Shown: positions 26,344-38,399 of the stretch, in pieces
Position numbering within the stretch: the first letter of the stretch is position 1
How the letters are laid out: every line of letters begins with the position of its first letter
Assembly: GCF_032362555.1 (NCBI RefSeq)
Contig: NC_083520.1
Coordinates: forward strand, 2,666,001 to 2,730,000
Source: Amyelois transitella
Taxonomy: Eukaryota > Arthropoda > Insecta > Lepidoptera > Pyralidae
Length of the DNA stretch: 64,000 nt
Direction: 5' to 3'
Position numbers and translations under genes: made by a program
Notes under the pieces: model-generated
The model's database searches: none
What the model saw: only the letters and a program-made list of their open reading frames with translations
What the model was told of the DNA's origin: nothing

Positions 26344-26837
26344 TTATGGGGGTATTTATAAAATATGTTTGGTCTAAAATCGTACATATATTTTCCTCGT
26401 ACCCTGATTCAATAATAACTAAATTAAATTATAAGGTAATGAACAAGATTATTTTCTTTATTGAATTTTGTTGATAGTGACAGAAACTGTCTATCAAAAT
26501 ATTTTTTTAAATAATTTATATAAACATAGTATTTACTATGACCATAACCTATCTTCGAACAAAATCGAAGGGAATATAAACTGTAGGCAACCTTCTTTAT
26601 GTACGCCAAAGCAACGGTTGCCATGGTTTGTTTAGTTAGAAAAAATGTCAGATAAATTTTTATTATTAAATATTTTTCATTTTATTTCTATAGTATTCCT
26701 TTCGTCTCCCGTAGTGAATAAAGTAACTTTGCGACTATACTTCCTACATGAACCTTTCTTGATACCGCAAAAATCATCTCGTATTGGATCAGACTCATTT
26801 CCTACATATTATCCACAGACATAAAAAGGAAATCATT

Positions 26838-26911
26838 AAGCCTATCATCTGAACGTGGCATATCAGTTTTTTAAGACTGCTGGCTCTGTCTACCCCGCAA
26901 GGGATACAAGT
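26838..26911 (+). repeat. TATG-tailed SINE, 3' fragment
   Basis: Forward fragment with CTGAACGTGGCATATCAG and CTGTCTACCCCGCAAGGGAT, lying between mts and RACK1. Confidence 0.75.
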
Positions 26912-27214
26912 ACTAGTAAGTAATCATATAAATGAATAGAAAGGAATAATATTACCTACCACCTACCAATGATCCTGCTCGTAGCGTAAACGCAATCGTA
27001 GATTTTACTGTTTTGTTTTGTGACCATCATACTCATATGATGGTATCAAGTTAAGTTTGGTCCACAGATATTAAAATATAAAATGATTATAGTAGATTAT
27101 AGTAGTCTTTTGGTAGCATATTAATTAGAATACATTTTAAAGTTTAAAATTATTTTGTTTTTACGTCTATGCCAATAAAATAATTTCTTTTTTTTTTCAT
27201 ATGCGATAAGCTAC

Positions 27215-27345
27215 GTTAGTCTAGGCCTTCCCAATCCTACATTTCTTTCCACACTCTCCTTGTATATTTGATTAGTCAACTTGTTTTCATTCATCCTCAC
27301 CACATGATCAAAGCATTTTAACATACCCTTTTTTAATCCTTTTTT
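27215..27345 (-). mobile_element. RTE-like LINE fragment (reverse)
   Basis: The complement matches the coding stretch around [12 protein letters not shown] to RPRRTYL of the 32-kb copy (GTTAGTCTAGGCCTTCCCAA through TTAACATACCCTTTTTT). About 200 bp upstream of the RACK1 start. Confidence 0.7.
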
Positions 27346-27469
27346 TATATATTTTTTATTTATCCCTTTTTTATAAATCCGAGACTATAGAGCGGCAACA
27401 CTAAATTGAAAATGACATAACATGACAGGTCAGTGACAATTGACAATTGGCAAGCGACCGGCAAATAAA

Positions 27470-27492
27470 TCGCCATCTTTCTTTCTTTCGTT
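27470..27492 (+). promoter_or_regulatory. pyrimidine tract, possible 5'TOP start of RACK1
   Basis: CCATCTTTCTTTCTTTCG lies 50-70 bp upstream of the RACK1 ATG. Vertebrate RACK1 mRNAs are TOP mRNAs, co-regulated with ribosomal proteins; the tract here would fit, but the transcription start is not visible from sequence alone. Confidence 0.4.
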
Positions 27493-27540
27493 TTGAGTGG
27501 AACAGCACGGGTGTGTGGTTGTTGCAACCAAGTTTTTAAA

Positions 27541-29613
27541 ATGACTGAAACATTGAAGTTGAGAGGCACCCTTTGCGGTCACAATGGCTGGGTTACACAG
27601 ATTGCGACAAACCCCAAATATCCTGACATGATTTTGTCTTCATCCCGAGGTAAGGTTATTTTATTGTATCTTTCTTAGTTTAATACGATTCTTAAATCTG
27701 TTATCATCTTTCAAAATGGATTTCATTTTGCCTACATATATTGATATTTTCTTTTGTTATTATACTAAGTTTATCATGTAAATTATATTTTCTCGTTTAT
27801 GATGAAACAAACCTTTGCCACGCGAGTCCTGAGCGGCAAGCGGATATGGGGCTGATAACCTCCCAACATACTTATCTAATAATTAACCAATTCCTGGAAT
27901 ATTAATGTGAAATTTAACATTTCCAGACAAAACTCTGATCGTATGGAAATTGACCAGGGACGAAACTAACTACGGTGTTCCCCAAAAGCGTCTGTACGGT
28001 CATTCCCACTTCATTTCGGACGTCGTGCTATCTAGTGATGGCAACTACGCTCTCTCAGGATCTTGGGACAAGACCCTGCGCCTTTGGGATCTTGCTGCAG
28101 GAAAAACCACCAGGCGTTTCGAAGATCATACTAAGGTGTGACAGAACATGCTTTTTTTAAAGTTTCAGTGATCAGTGTAGCGCCTATGCGAGGCAGAAGA
28201 CAAGTGTTTGCGCCTTTGCGAGGCAGAAGATTTCTTGGGAGAACTATTGCATTGTCTATTCTTGGAAAATCTGGTCTAGGCGATGTGTAAGTAGTCAAAA
28301 TAGCATGTTTTGTAGTACTTAACTAATGTGTCACATGGTCAATATAACTTTCCAAATGTAATATTAAAATAAAATTATAAATTTAAATGCTAATCAGAAT
28401 TATCTGTAATTAGGATGTCCTATCCGTTGCATTCTCCGTGGACAACCGTCAAATCGTCTCTGGCTCCAGGGACAAGACCATCAAGTTGTGGAATACCCTG
28501 GCAGAGTGCAAGTACACCATCCAGGATGACGGCCACTCTGATTGGGTCTCTTGTGTTAGATTCTCTCCTAACCATGCCAACCCCATCATTGTTTCTGCAG
28601 GATGGGACCGCACAGTCAAGGTACGTTTAGAATGAAATTTTTGACCTTTTTATATTTCCAAACAAGCATCTAGTTTAAGATAGTTCTCTTACAATACTCT
28701 TAAATATGCGGCAGTCTGTATATAATCATAGTCCCTTCTGTATTTATTAGAATAGACATTCAACAAAGATTTTGGATTTGCATTGACTATCCTGATCATG
28801 ATAAGGAAATTATCCTTACCTATAAGAGTTCATAAACTGTTCATTGAAAAATTGTTTATTTCAAATGACTTTCCATCAGGTATGGCACTTGACCAACTGC
28901 AAGTTGAAGATCAACCACCTTGGCCACTCTGGCTACCTGAACACAGTAACTGTTTCCCCTGATGGCTCGCTGTGCGCGTCCGGCGGCAAGGACATGAAGG
29001 CTATGTTGTGGGACCTCAATGATGGCAAGCACCTACATACCTTGGACCACAATGACATCATCACAGCTTTGTGCTTCTCGCCTAACAGATATTGGCTGTG
29101 TGCTGCGTTTGGACCTTCCATTAAGATTTGGGTAAGAGATCTTCGTTTAAATGATTAGCATACTACAATTTTATTATTATTATATTATAAAGAATGTGTA
29201 GATGAGTGTGTGGAAAGTGGAAAGATGTAGTCTCAGCCTACCCTTCCAGGAAAAAGGCGAGATTTTATTGTAGATCAAATTGAAAATGCTGCTGATTGAC
29301 ATTATGCCTAAATTTTTTTTAAATTTTCAATTAATTGCAGTGTACTAGTGTATGCCTGCAGTACTGGCATATCTGGTTTCAATGCAACTTTGAATTCATG
29401 AGACTTGACTAAAAATACTTTCTATTACAGGACTTGGAAAGCAAGGAGATGGTTGAAGAGCTCCGGCCTGAAATCATCAACCAAACACAGACATCCAAGT
29501 CAGACCCGCCCCAGTGCCTCTCACTCGCGTGGTCCACTGATGGTCAGACCCTCTTCGCAGGCTACTCAGACAACATCATCAGAGTCTGGCAGGTTTCCGT
29601 CTCTGCGCGATAA
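27541..29613 (+). CDS. Rack1: RACK1, ribosomal WD40 scaffold
   Basis: Receptor for activated C kinase 1, a seven-blade WD40 propeller on the 40S subunit that also docks PKC and other signalling proteins. Exons are 27541-27649, 27927-28135, 28414-28620, 28880-29131 and 29431-29613; all GT/AG, phases consistent, giving 319 aa, the normal size. Start [20 protein letters not shown]; blades end in VWKL, LWDL, LWNT, VWHL, LWDL, IWDL and VWQV. Diagnostic RACK1 blocks include [28 protein letters not shown] and [20 protein letters not shown]. The product is predicted to be cytosolic. AATAAA occurs about 60 bp past the stop. Intron 1 hosts a likely snoRNA; intron 4 has a short LINE remnant. Confidence 0.98.
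27794..27860 (+). ncRNA. candidate box C/D snoRNA in RACK1 intron 1
   Basis: C box ATGATGA at 27799-27805, D' CTGA at 27829-27832, D box CTGA at 27852-27855, and a short closing stem (GTT with AAC). The D box is 71 nt from the 3' splice site, the spacing usual for intronic C/D snoRNAs. The guide just upstream of D (GCGGATATGGG) is an 11-nt perfect complement, as I recall it, to conserved 28S CCCAUAUCCGC. The target A would be the fifth pair from D; I believe this is the site served by U32/U51 in vertebrates. The C' box is not clear. Confidence 0.6.
29213..29275 (+). mobile_element. RTE-like LINE, short 3' remnant
   Basis: GTGGAAAGATGTAGTCTCAG then CCTACCCTTCCAGGAAAAAG in RACK1 intron 4, matching the last coding block of the 32-kb element. 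The TATG tail is lost. Confidence 0.65.
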
Positions 29614-29673
29614 GGAGAAGCCCAAGACAAGATTTCATTTATTTTTATTTTTGTGCTAGCAAAAGAGGATAAA

Positions 29674-29679
29674 AATAAA
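29674..29679 (+). terminator. polyadenylation signal of RACK1
   Basis: AATAAA 61 bp after the stop codon; further AATAAA-like motifs follow near 29,760-29,835. Confidence 0.6.
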
Positions 29680-30019
29680 TGAAATTGTATACCTGATTTT
29701 CTGTTTTATTTGATCTCTTCTTTTATGTAAATGTGTGTATCAGTTTAAAAATGTGTGTATGAGGTTAATAATAAGTATTTTTAAATAAATGTCTTTATAA
29801 ATATAGATTATAACCAATAAACTATAATACAATAAAGTATTTCAAGGACCTATCTATATTATTTTAAAGAAGTCTTGCTGGTTTAACCAACTTTTTCCCT
29901 AGGCCATGATGAGGCTAGAGTGCAAGGAATAATTGCTGAAAATGATTTATGGATTTCAATTAAGTAGGTAACTACTTATCAAAATCCGTAGGTAACAACA
30001 TCCAAAAAAAAATCCCTTA

Positions 30020-30168
30020 TTGAAGAAGATATACGTTACGTCTCCTCACGGTGTTTTCTCACCATAAGATCATTGGTTTGGTCATCGGTACATGGCCGAG
30101 GTGGGACTTTTTGCGCCACACGCATTAATCGAGCACCTTACCGATTTGGCCACCGATTCCCTTTTTAT
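30020..30168 (-). repeat. degenerate tRNA-derived SINE
   Basis: The complement reads GGTGGCCAAATCGGTAAGGT then GCTCGATTAATGCG as an A-box part, and GTCCCACCTCGGCCATGTAC after a damaged B box. This matches a second tRNA-type SINE head common in moths. The rest (ACCAATGATCTTATGG) follows. Confidence 0.55.
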
Positions 30169-30499
30169 AGCTCTTCATGAAAGCTTCTGCTAGACAAATT
30201 TTTACCACCTCTTTTTAGTAATTGGTTATAATTATTAACGCAATAAACGAACAAATGAATATTTATTTTATTGCTAGACAAATACAAAACGTTTTGAGTT
30301 GCGTGAAACGGAACGTCAGGAAAGACGATGTTAGAGCACTCTGGTGGTCTGTATTAGAACTAAATATAATTCGACCAAATTATAATGCTATATTCTGTCC
30401 TTATTTTTCCTTATTGATGTTGGGCGTCAAATAAAAGAAAGAAGATATATCTACCACCAACGTAATTTGTGACATACTACTACACATTTCAATTCATCG

Positions 30500-30690
30500 C
30501 TGCCATTTTCGTTTTGTGGCACGGTTATCCGGTGGTCTGTGTATCATTTTACCTCAATAACTAACAGTTCTTTGCCTCATACATGTTGAGAGAGTTTTCT
30601 ATCGTGTTATATTGTTTGTGAAATTCACAAGTGGCTTCTCAAAGTGTGTTTATTTGCGACCGAAAACGTCAATTTATCAGGGTGGAGAAG
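30500..30690 (+). other. candidate non-coding first exon (possibly SCAR 5' UTR)
   Basis: A stretch of moderate GC content without a long frame ends at a strong donor (GGAGAAG then GTGAGT). The next forward acceptor with a conserved coding exon is at 41,723, before SCAR exon 1, whose 5' UTR itself begins at an acceptor. So an upstream UTR exon must exist, and this is the best candidate I see. The 5' boundary is arbitrary. Confidence 0.35.
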
Positions 30691-31861
30691 GTGAGTACCA
30701 CTTTAATATTTGAGTAATTTACGGCTCAGAAATTCGTCCTGACATCCTGTCTTGCATATCATTTTAATCAAAGGTAATTGTAATCGAATTCTTTTTATAC
30801 TTTGATATGATCACAAACCTGACTTTCAGTTTGTCGCGAAACGTTTGCTAAAATGGGCGTTGTGATTGTTGAAGGTTTACTATCATTCTTACTAATCGGT
30901 GCTTCGTTTCAATACAGTCATAACCAGGTCATAGTTCGTAGCAACAATTATTGTTATCTGATCTTAATGTAGGGCAAAAGTAAATAGTAACCCTATGTAA
31001 ATTTTACCCAAACACATGACCTGCGTCCCTTTTTTCATAAAATCAAATTGTTTACCTATTTTGCGGTAAGTGCTTTCGATGTACATTTTAATGCTGCCAA
31101 ATTTTTGACTTTAATGCACTCATAGGCTCGCCTGAAATTGAAGAATCTTTTCCCACCCTTATGGGATTTAAGGAAATGCTTTTGTAGCACATCAAATCAT
31201 TTCTGAAAAACTACATACTCTGTGATAAACATTAACCAAATTTATGAGTAATCATATGATAGGTACTGTTCAGTGAGAAATTTATGATTTGCTTTTAGAG
31301 TATACCATCAAATAAACTGTCATTGATGTTAAATGGTAAAATAAGGACAGATAAAGAGTCTCATTTCAACGTCCTCTTCACATTTTCATGGGAACTTTTG
31401 ATTGTCCTTTCTTTACATCACTTCTACATACTTTCTATCTATACATATGTATGCAATGCACTTACCCCAGAAAATTGTGGACAGGATTAGTTCCTGTTTG
31501 AAATGTTGAAGAGTGTTTTTCGAGGAGGGTTTATTTATTATATCTATTCATGCATTCACCTGTGCAGCCAGGATGGGTTGCTAATAACTTATAATTTTTG
31601 GATGTCAATTCAGCTTTCTATGTAGGTACCTAGTTGTTTTGTTGTAACTATTAGATCAGTAAGTTAAAAATTTCTTCATTATAATGATAGGTTTAATGAT
31701 GAGGAAAAATCTAATATGTTTTTCAATCTTTGTAAATTATTATAAACAGTCAATAATAATTTTTTGTACAATATTTAATTCTTCTTCGTTGGAAGGGGTA
31801 TGACTATTAGGTAGGTATGTACAGTCAGAAGCAGAAAACTAACCACTTTCCCATATAAATT

Positions 31862-32727
31862 AAATTGAGATATGGTTGGTTTACTATCACTGGCGTCATC
31901 AGCGGAGGAGTTACAGGAGATGGTAAACTGTATGCATGAAGCTTTAAAAGAGAAAGGAATGAAAGTGAACGTAAGTAAAACTAAAACACTGGTTTTTGAA
32001 ATGGAGAAAGAAATGACAGCATGTAATATTTTGATTGGAGGAGAAAAAGTTGAGCAAGTGAAAAAGTTTGTATATCTAGGATCAAAGTTTACATCAGATG
32101 GCAAGTGTGATAGTGATATTGAAAGGAGAGTGAACGCGGGGAACATGGTGAATGGAGCTTTGCATGCCTTTATGAGCAGTCAGAAACTATCCAAAAAGGC
32201 TCGACTGGCTGTGCACAGGGGCGTGTTGGTCCCGACATTAATGTATGGGAGTGAAAGCTGGGTATGGCAAAAGAAGCACGAAAGCAGAATAAATGCAGTG
32301 GAAATGAGAGCGTTAAGGAGTATGTTGGGTGTGAAATTGAGTGACCGGATAAGGAACAGCGTGATAAGGGATTGTTGTGATGTGAAAGAAGATGTAGTTA
32401 CAGGAATAGAAAAGGGTATGTTGAGATGGTTCGGTCATGTGGAGAGGATGAATGAAAACAGGTTGACTAAGCAGATATACAAGGAGAGTGTGGAGGGAAA
32501 GGTCGGGGTGGGAAGACCTAGACGAACATATCTTGATCAAATTAAGGACGTCCTGGTGAAGGGTCAGGTCAAAAGTGCCCGAAACCGCCGAGCTTGCATG
32601 AAGAGAGTTATGAATGTGGATGAAGCAAAGGAAGTATGCAGGGATCGTGGCAAGTGGAAAGAGGTAGTCTCTGCCTACCCCTCCGGGAAAGAGGCGTGAG
32701 TTTATGTATGTATGTATGTATGTATGG
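31862..32727 (+). mobile_element. RTE-like LINE, longest copy (RT C-terminus, 275 codons open)
   Basis: Uninterrupted 275-codon frame (31,872-32,699) covering the end of the reverse transcriptase and thumb/connection region. Typical blocks are GMKVNVSKTKTLVFE, KKFVYLGSKFTSDGKCDSDI, AVHRGVLVPTLMYGSESW and [18 protein letters not shown]. The catalytic YADD and the endonuclease lie beyond the 5' truncation. It ends in (TATG)n, a short tandem tail as in RTE-type elements. Near-intact coding suggests recent insertion; assignment to RTE is from the tail and the WFGHV block and is not certain. Confidence 0.85.
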
Positions 32728-33284
32728 TTGGTTTAATCTGCCGCAAGTTTACTAAGCCAACAGTTAGTAAATTTCTGTGTTAACTTGCTTTCAATGATTT
32801 ACGGGAGGTGGCCCAGGTAGCTCTTAGGCCCACTGTACCATATAGCTTAGAGCCTCTAGCTAAGCTTAGTGGTGAATAGACAGACAAATTGTAGTCATAG
32901 TAAAAAGAAATCAATAACTATTTTGCTTTTTAAAGGTGTCAAGTGTTATAGTTTATAATATTTGAGTAATTTTACATGAAATACAGTAGATTGTTGGTTC
33001 GTCTCCATATAATTCCACACTATAAGCATGCAAAATTTCATCAGTTTAGTGTTTTTGACATAAAAGATGGACAAACAAACATTTATAATATTAGTATAGA
33101 TTTGATTGGCTAAGACTAGTTGTTTATCTTCCTTATTACTAAATAGTTAAGTATTGAATTTTTCTGTACATTTATAAAAGTATTTTATAAATAATTATGA
33201 CATGGCATCAATACCAGCAGGTCATGTTTATAATGAATGAAGCCTTTTAGAAAATAAAAAAAATTGACAGGAAAAGGGAACATG

Positions 33285-33552
33285 AATATTATAAAGCTGA
33301 AGAGTTTGTTTGATTGTTTGAACACGCTTATCTCAGGAACTACTGGTTTGAATTGAAAAAATATTTTTGCATTGAATAGACCATTTATCGAGGAAGGCTT
33401 TAGACTATATAACATCAGGCTGCAACTATAAGGAGCAAAGAAATAATGAAAAATGTGAAAAAATAAACAGGGAAAATTATTCATCCTTGAGAGCTTCAGT
33501 TCAGCCCAAAATAACAATTCAACGCGGACGAAGTTGCGGGCACAGCTAGTTA
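33285..33552 (-). repeat. interspersed repeat (GCTGTGCCCGC family), reverse
   Basis: The complement starts ACTAGCTGTGCCCGCAACTT, contains AGTAGTTCCTGAGATAAGCG and ends with CAAACTCTTCAGCTTTATAA. A common moth repeat with CTAGCTGTGCCCGCGA starts. A companion end, TTATAATATTAGTATAGA, lies at about 33,090. Confidence 0.6.
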
Positions 33553-34143
33553 ATCAAAACGCCTAATCCTCGTGACGCGCGGCGGAAGGGTCGTGTTGAC
33601 ATGCTAGAGGCGTGCGCGACGCAACTACCTATAGTTACAAAGTGGGTAAAAAGGGTCAGATATTTAAATTTGTTTTGTCCTGCATTTTTGTCTTGAGACT
33701 GCCTGCGTGGTTAGGTTACCTGTCACACTATTTATATTATCGAATGCGATTCAAAAATTAAAGGTAATTTCTGAAATCATACTAAACCTTAATGCACAGA
33801 CAACCTTTAAATGGTTGGTGCCAAAATGATCTATTTGTTTGCTGCTACTAAGATATTCATACATCTTAATTGCATTGAACAGTGCAGTTGCAAGAAATAG
33901 TACATATGTAATTATAAAGGAAATAAATCAAAAATCAAAGTTTGCTCAGTTGGACTGTTGATCACACATATCGTAAATGTAGCTTTTTCTTTAAAAACCT
34001 TTATTTTTAATACTCTTCATTTATTATAGTTGTTGTCACAATTTTCACTTCTGTTGGTCTTAAATAGATTTCAAGTCCAAACGTCGGTCAATTAATTTTA
34101 TTATACCTACATATATAAGAATATGTATGTATTCCTTTCTTAC

Positions 34144-34536
34144 CCAGTTGAGATCGCACAGTCTTGCCAGCATAATCCTTGAAGGACTTGAGAATCGTAA
34201 GTTTTTCCAATATCGCATTACCAGCCTCATCTGATATATTCAGGATTGCAACACTCTGTAAAGTTTTTATTTTAGTAACTGTACATTATATGTAAGTGAG
34301 TCAGTCATAATAATACTCGTTATAACAGTCGATAAATGAATGGCTGCTCTTTTCTGTAACGGAATATCGAACTTGATTTCGATCAGAGATAGAATTAATT
34401 CTTGCAAAGCGATATGACCGCCTTTTTTGTATATTTTTGTACATTTTCCGAACGCCTTGTGGTATAAATACATACACTAATGTGGTATGAATGAAAGAAA
34501 TGACTGATTTAAAAAATGCTGACATCTACTCACCAT
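34144..34536 (-). CDS. two-exon fragment of an unidentified minus-strand gene
   Basis: Exon at 34,144-34,255: acceptor CTTTACAG, 37 codons plus one base, donor GG then GTAAGA. The peptide begins SVAILNISDEAGNAILEK and ends SFKDYAGKTVRSQL. About 280 bp upstream, a possible first exon ends in ATG directly before GTGAGT (34,533), so Met could be the last codon of exon 1 and the frame fits (phase 0). I do not recognise the protein. The GKTVRSQL part faintly recalls the GKQVR motif of isoprenyl diphosphate synthases, but this is weak. Later exons were not found between 30.7 and 34.1 kb. Confidence 0.45.
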
Positions 34537-35076
34537 AGTTCCTTCCTTGAAAAATCTTAATAGTGCTGTATAATCAACTGCATTGTGTTATCGAAAATTA
34601 TGTTCTTTTTCATTAACAAATAACGGATTCCAATGCACCGTTTAGTCGTTGATTAAACGGGCCGTGCTCTGAAGAATAGGACGTTGCGTTTGGCCAATTT
34701 AAAAGTAGATTAGGTATTGAATGAAAATTCGTAATTTCATACTAAAATTAGCAAGTATTCAATTGATGATAGGCCGTAGTATGGTTAGGTTAGCTAGCAA
34801 AATAATGTAAATATTCACCTCCCACATGGCCAGAGTTTGTTGACCCACTAACATATGCTATTATCACGAGCTTGGGTATTCCTTTGAGGGATTAAACCGT
34901 ACCCAGCTAGGTCAATTTATTTTCGACATAGTTATTATGAATTATAAATATAGATACACATATATATACGGAAGACGGGGCCGATTACATAGATTGAATT
35001 AGCTTCGAAGTAAGTTCGAGACTTGTGTTACGAGATATTAACTCAACGATACTTTATTTTATAATAAATACTTTGT

Positions 35077-35131
35077 CGTCTCTCAGTCTGCGATACTGTT
35101 AGCTCTGTCTAACCCGTAAGGGATAACGACT
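35077..35131 (+). repeat. TATG-tailed SINE, 3' fragment
   Basis: GTTAGCTCTGTCTAACCCGT then AAGGGATAACGACTT, a degenerate tail block. Confidence 0.6.
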
Positions 35132-36592
35132 TAATACGACGATAATATTTTTTGCACTTTGTTAGTGGTTGTCTCAGCCCGCAGATGTTTTAGCAAAATT
35201 ATGAGCAAAATCTAGTGGTTTCGATTTTGTTCGAAATAGATCAGTTGGTTACGTTAAATAAATATGTAACTAGTTTCTGTGCATCAGGATACTATGAATT
35301 TCACACATATTTACGTGATAGAATGCCTATATAACTTGCACTATCGCTATGTCGTAATTGCAATTAATTAATGGTATTTAGGTTTGTGTTACGTTACGCC
35401 GATACGTACGCCGAAGTATTTATTAGCGAGCTCATAGATCTATATATGTACTTATTGCTGGTAGAACCGTTGGGTGATGCACAGGAAGGTACAGGTTCAA
35501 TATTTCCGAGAATCGAGAATACCTACTACTATTTCCCTGTCTAGTGATCCATAGTGACCGTATTATCATATTTGGATGCATTATTTCCCAGCTAATATGT
35601 TAAAATGTAGGTTTTAGAGTTTTTCAATTTTAAACGGGTTTATCAAAGAATGCTGCCCGCTCTATTTGGTGATGTATTAGAGCGCTATAATAGATTTGTT
35701 TCACGTTTCATTTTTCACACTTGCTCCAACGATCATTTGTGCTAAAAATGCGTAGAACGAACGCGTTTAGCTAAGAGAAAATGTTGGGAAAATTATCTCG
35801 ACAATTATAAGACCGTAACGTAATCATCCGTTTATCTATCGCGTGCTGTTCAGTAATTTTCTGTCAAACTGTTAATTTCTATTGCACTGTAAAACTGATC
35901 TGAAACGATCATTTTAAGGCAACTGCATTTTGGTAGTTAGGAGATATATGAAGATAAATCTTTATTTTCTCAATGAGACACCATGTAAAAAAATAAGATT
36001 AGTTTTGGAAAAGTAGTAATTATATGGAAGTATATGTAGCAGTAGGATTCCCACAGGAGCACAATGTTATTTTTATGAGGAATCGCAAATTTTCAGTTAA
36101 TTCCGTGGTCAAGGCATGTGGAGCTTCCCAGTTGTGTGTAAATAGTTATTTTAGGAAGAGAGATGCCATGTTTCAAACCCATTGATTATGGAATGAAGTC
36201 AGCCATAGTCACCAGATACAAAAATCCGTTCTATTCTTTGAAGTTGGATGGCGATGAGACCTAGAAAAATATGTACATATATCTGTTGGTAGCCGTTAAG
36301 TTTGTAGTAAAGTAAGAATTTAAAATAAATTGACAAATTAGTCAGAACAAATGTTATAAATAATCCTTTAGTTATTAAAAACTCAAATACACACTGAATT
36401 TGAGTTTTTAATAATTTGTTTTGATAAAAATTATCTTTTTCATATTGTTAACAAAACGGAGGACGAAACAGTCATTGCTTTGAATGTCATGATGAATATG
36501 ACAATATGCTTGATTGCACAGTACATGAGTAAGAAAGTTAAAATCAAATAAGGATTTAACACAGTATTTAGGCAAAGTAATAGGATACCTAG

Positions 36593-36653
36593 TTAAGTTG
36601 TCGGCCCCGTCTACCACACGAGGGATATATATAAACGTGATTGTATGTATGTT
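36593..36653 (+). repeat. TATG-tailed SINE, 3' fragment
   Basis: GGCCCCGTCTACCACACGAG, GGATATATATAAACGTGATT, then TATGTATG. Tail-end fragment. Confidence 0.6.
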
Positions 36654-36904
36654 TGTATTACAGCATCATCGAGAAAAGAGTGGTATTAATCTCAAGTGCA
36701 TCACACAGCAAATATCTAGGTATATTTGGCTAATGTAATAGCTGTGGCGGTAATATTTGCGTCCGATCGCGTTAACTGGCGGATGTATCAAATTGATTCG
36801 CCGGTCCGCCCACGCTCGAGTTATTGACGCCGGCCCGCCACCCCGTCTGACTCGCTCCGGGATAAGCCTGTCAGATGTGTCTGACAGACCGACTGTTACC
36901 GGGT

Positions 36905-37042
36905 CATACATACCTATATGACGTCTTACCTTACGGGGGGACAAAGTCAGCAGTCTTGAAGAGACTGAAAGACCACGTTCAACTAGATGGCTTAGTTATA
37001 GAATGAGATTCAGATAGGGACAAGTTGCTTGCCTAAGACTGA
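36905..37042 (-). repeat. TATG-tailed SINE, partial reverse copy
   Basis: Tail, middle block (complement of AAAGACCACGTTCAACTA) and the CTATTTGAATCTC region are recognisable; the head is missing. Confidence 0.65.
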
Positions 37043-37071
37043 AACAATGCTTTTTTTTTTCGGTACCAGCC

Positions 37072-37190
37072 CAGCATGGAATTTGCCCAGCGCGAAAAAT
37101 ATATCGCAGTCCCGTTTCACGTCAATATAAAAAGGGAAACAGCGATAGTTTTTCGTGCAAAAAATCGGTGTCGCGCGTGCATTGCTACGG
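37072..37190. repeat. short hairpin-forming repeat, copy 2
   Basis: Inverted arms GCGCGAAAAATATATCGC and GCGATAGTTTTTCGTGC around a core with TCCCGTTTCACGTCAATATA and GGGAAACAG. The same unit, more decayed, is at 4,756-4,860. It directly follows a SINE fragment. Confidence 0.55.
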
Positions 37191-38302
37191 GGTCTAGTCA
37201 TAGATTATGTAGTAGGTTGATGAGAAGGTCAGTTCCCTACGGAAGCGGTGTGTTTTTGTTTGATGAGTTTTTGTCTTGAGGGATGCATTACCTATGATTA
37301 TGACATATATATATTCAACTGCCTTTCAAAATATCAGGTGGTTTTAATTCAACTACACCATCTTCAATCTATCTTTCTTTCCTAGAAAAATGACTCGTTT
37401 CTGTGTGTGTCTGTATCTACAACCTGTGGTTTAAGTTTTTTAATATTTCTTAAAGCTGGATAATGTTAGTTGACGTAACCGGGACTAGGTACCGGTTACG
37501 TAGATTTTGATTATCTAAGTTTACGTTGAAGATTATCGTTCCTTCTTCTAACAGTTCGTTTAGTTGTTACTCATAAGAGATAAACCTAACTGTCATATTA
37601 CTCAGTTCTAAAAATAGATAAGACTAGTAGTTTAGCTAGGTCTAGACGAGCGCTAGATTTCTTGATTGAGTGTCTTATTATGTAGTTGTCTAAGCTTCTT
37701 GTTGGTTTATTGTGATCTCTGTCGTCTTTGGTAGAAGGGAAACCTATACTTCTTAAAGAGTTCTGAACTTTTGTTATCTCAATTTTAATGAAGTTAATTA
37801 TATTTTTTTATTTGTGGTATTTGTTTAATTTGGACACTAATGTGTCCAGTTATTTGAGACTAAAATTTTTGATCATTATGTTAAATGTTATTATTAAGTT
37901 ATAATTAACAAACGAGAACAAGAACAAGAAACGATAACGAGATGATATGTGAAAAGAATTTATTTGTAGGTATTTGTAAGTGACGCTTTGTCCAGATAAT
38001 CTTATCAATGGCAGGATGCCATTTCTCAGTCACCGGCATATCTTAATGTCAAAATTTAAACAGCATAGGTCAACTTAACTGTCCTAAAACCTATTAATAA
38101 ATGTGTGGTGACCTGTTGACAAAGCGATAAAGAATCATGTAGTCACTATTTAGTATCATATCTGGTAATGACGTAACACCAAGTTGGTGATGTCAATCCT
38201 TGTTTAGAGCTAATACATTCTTCTTGCGCAGGCGGTGCAGAGCGTATGAAGGTAACAAAACATAAGACTTTATTTATTCGTGAATACAAGGAATAAGTGA
38301 AT

Positions 38303-38399
38303 TCTATCATTGAGCCAAACAGCTGAACGTGGCCTTTTCAAGACTATTTGGCTCTGTCTACCCCGCAAGGGATATAGACGTTATTATATGTATGTATGT
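38303..38399 (+). repeat. TATG-tailed SINE, 3' fragment
   Basis: CAGCTGAACGTGGCCTTTTC, TACCCCGCAAGGGATATAGA, then ATTATATGTATGTATG. The tail is intact. Confidence 0.8.

Noticed and set aside
26583-26627. RFX X-box (GTTGCCATGGT) suggesting a ciliary gene
   Set aside because: Only one half-site is good; too weak without expression data.
28160-28235. H/ACA snoRNA in RACK1 intron 2
   Set aside because: Only a short direct repeat (GCGAGGCAGAAGA twice); no ACA box at the right spacing.
31872-32699. Host gene of 275 codons
   Set aside because: The WFGHV-type thumb region and TATG tail mark it as the 3' part of a LINE; five further fragments occur in the window.
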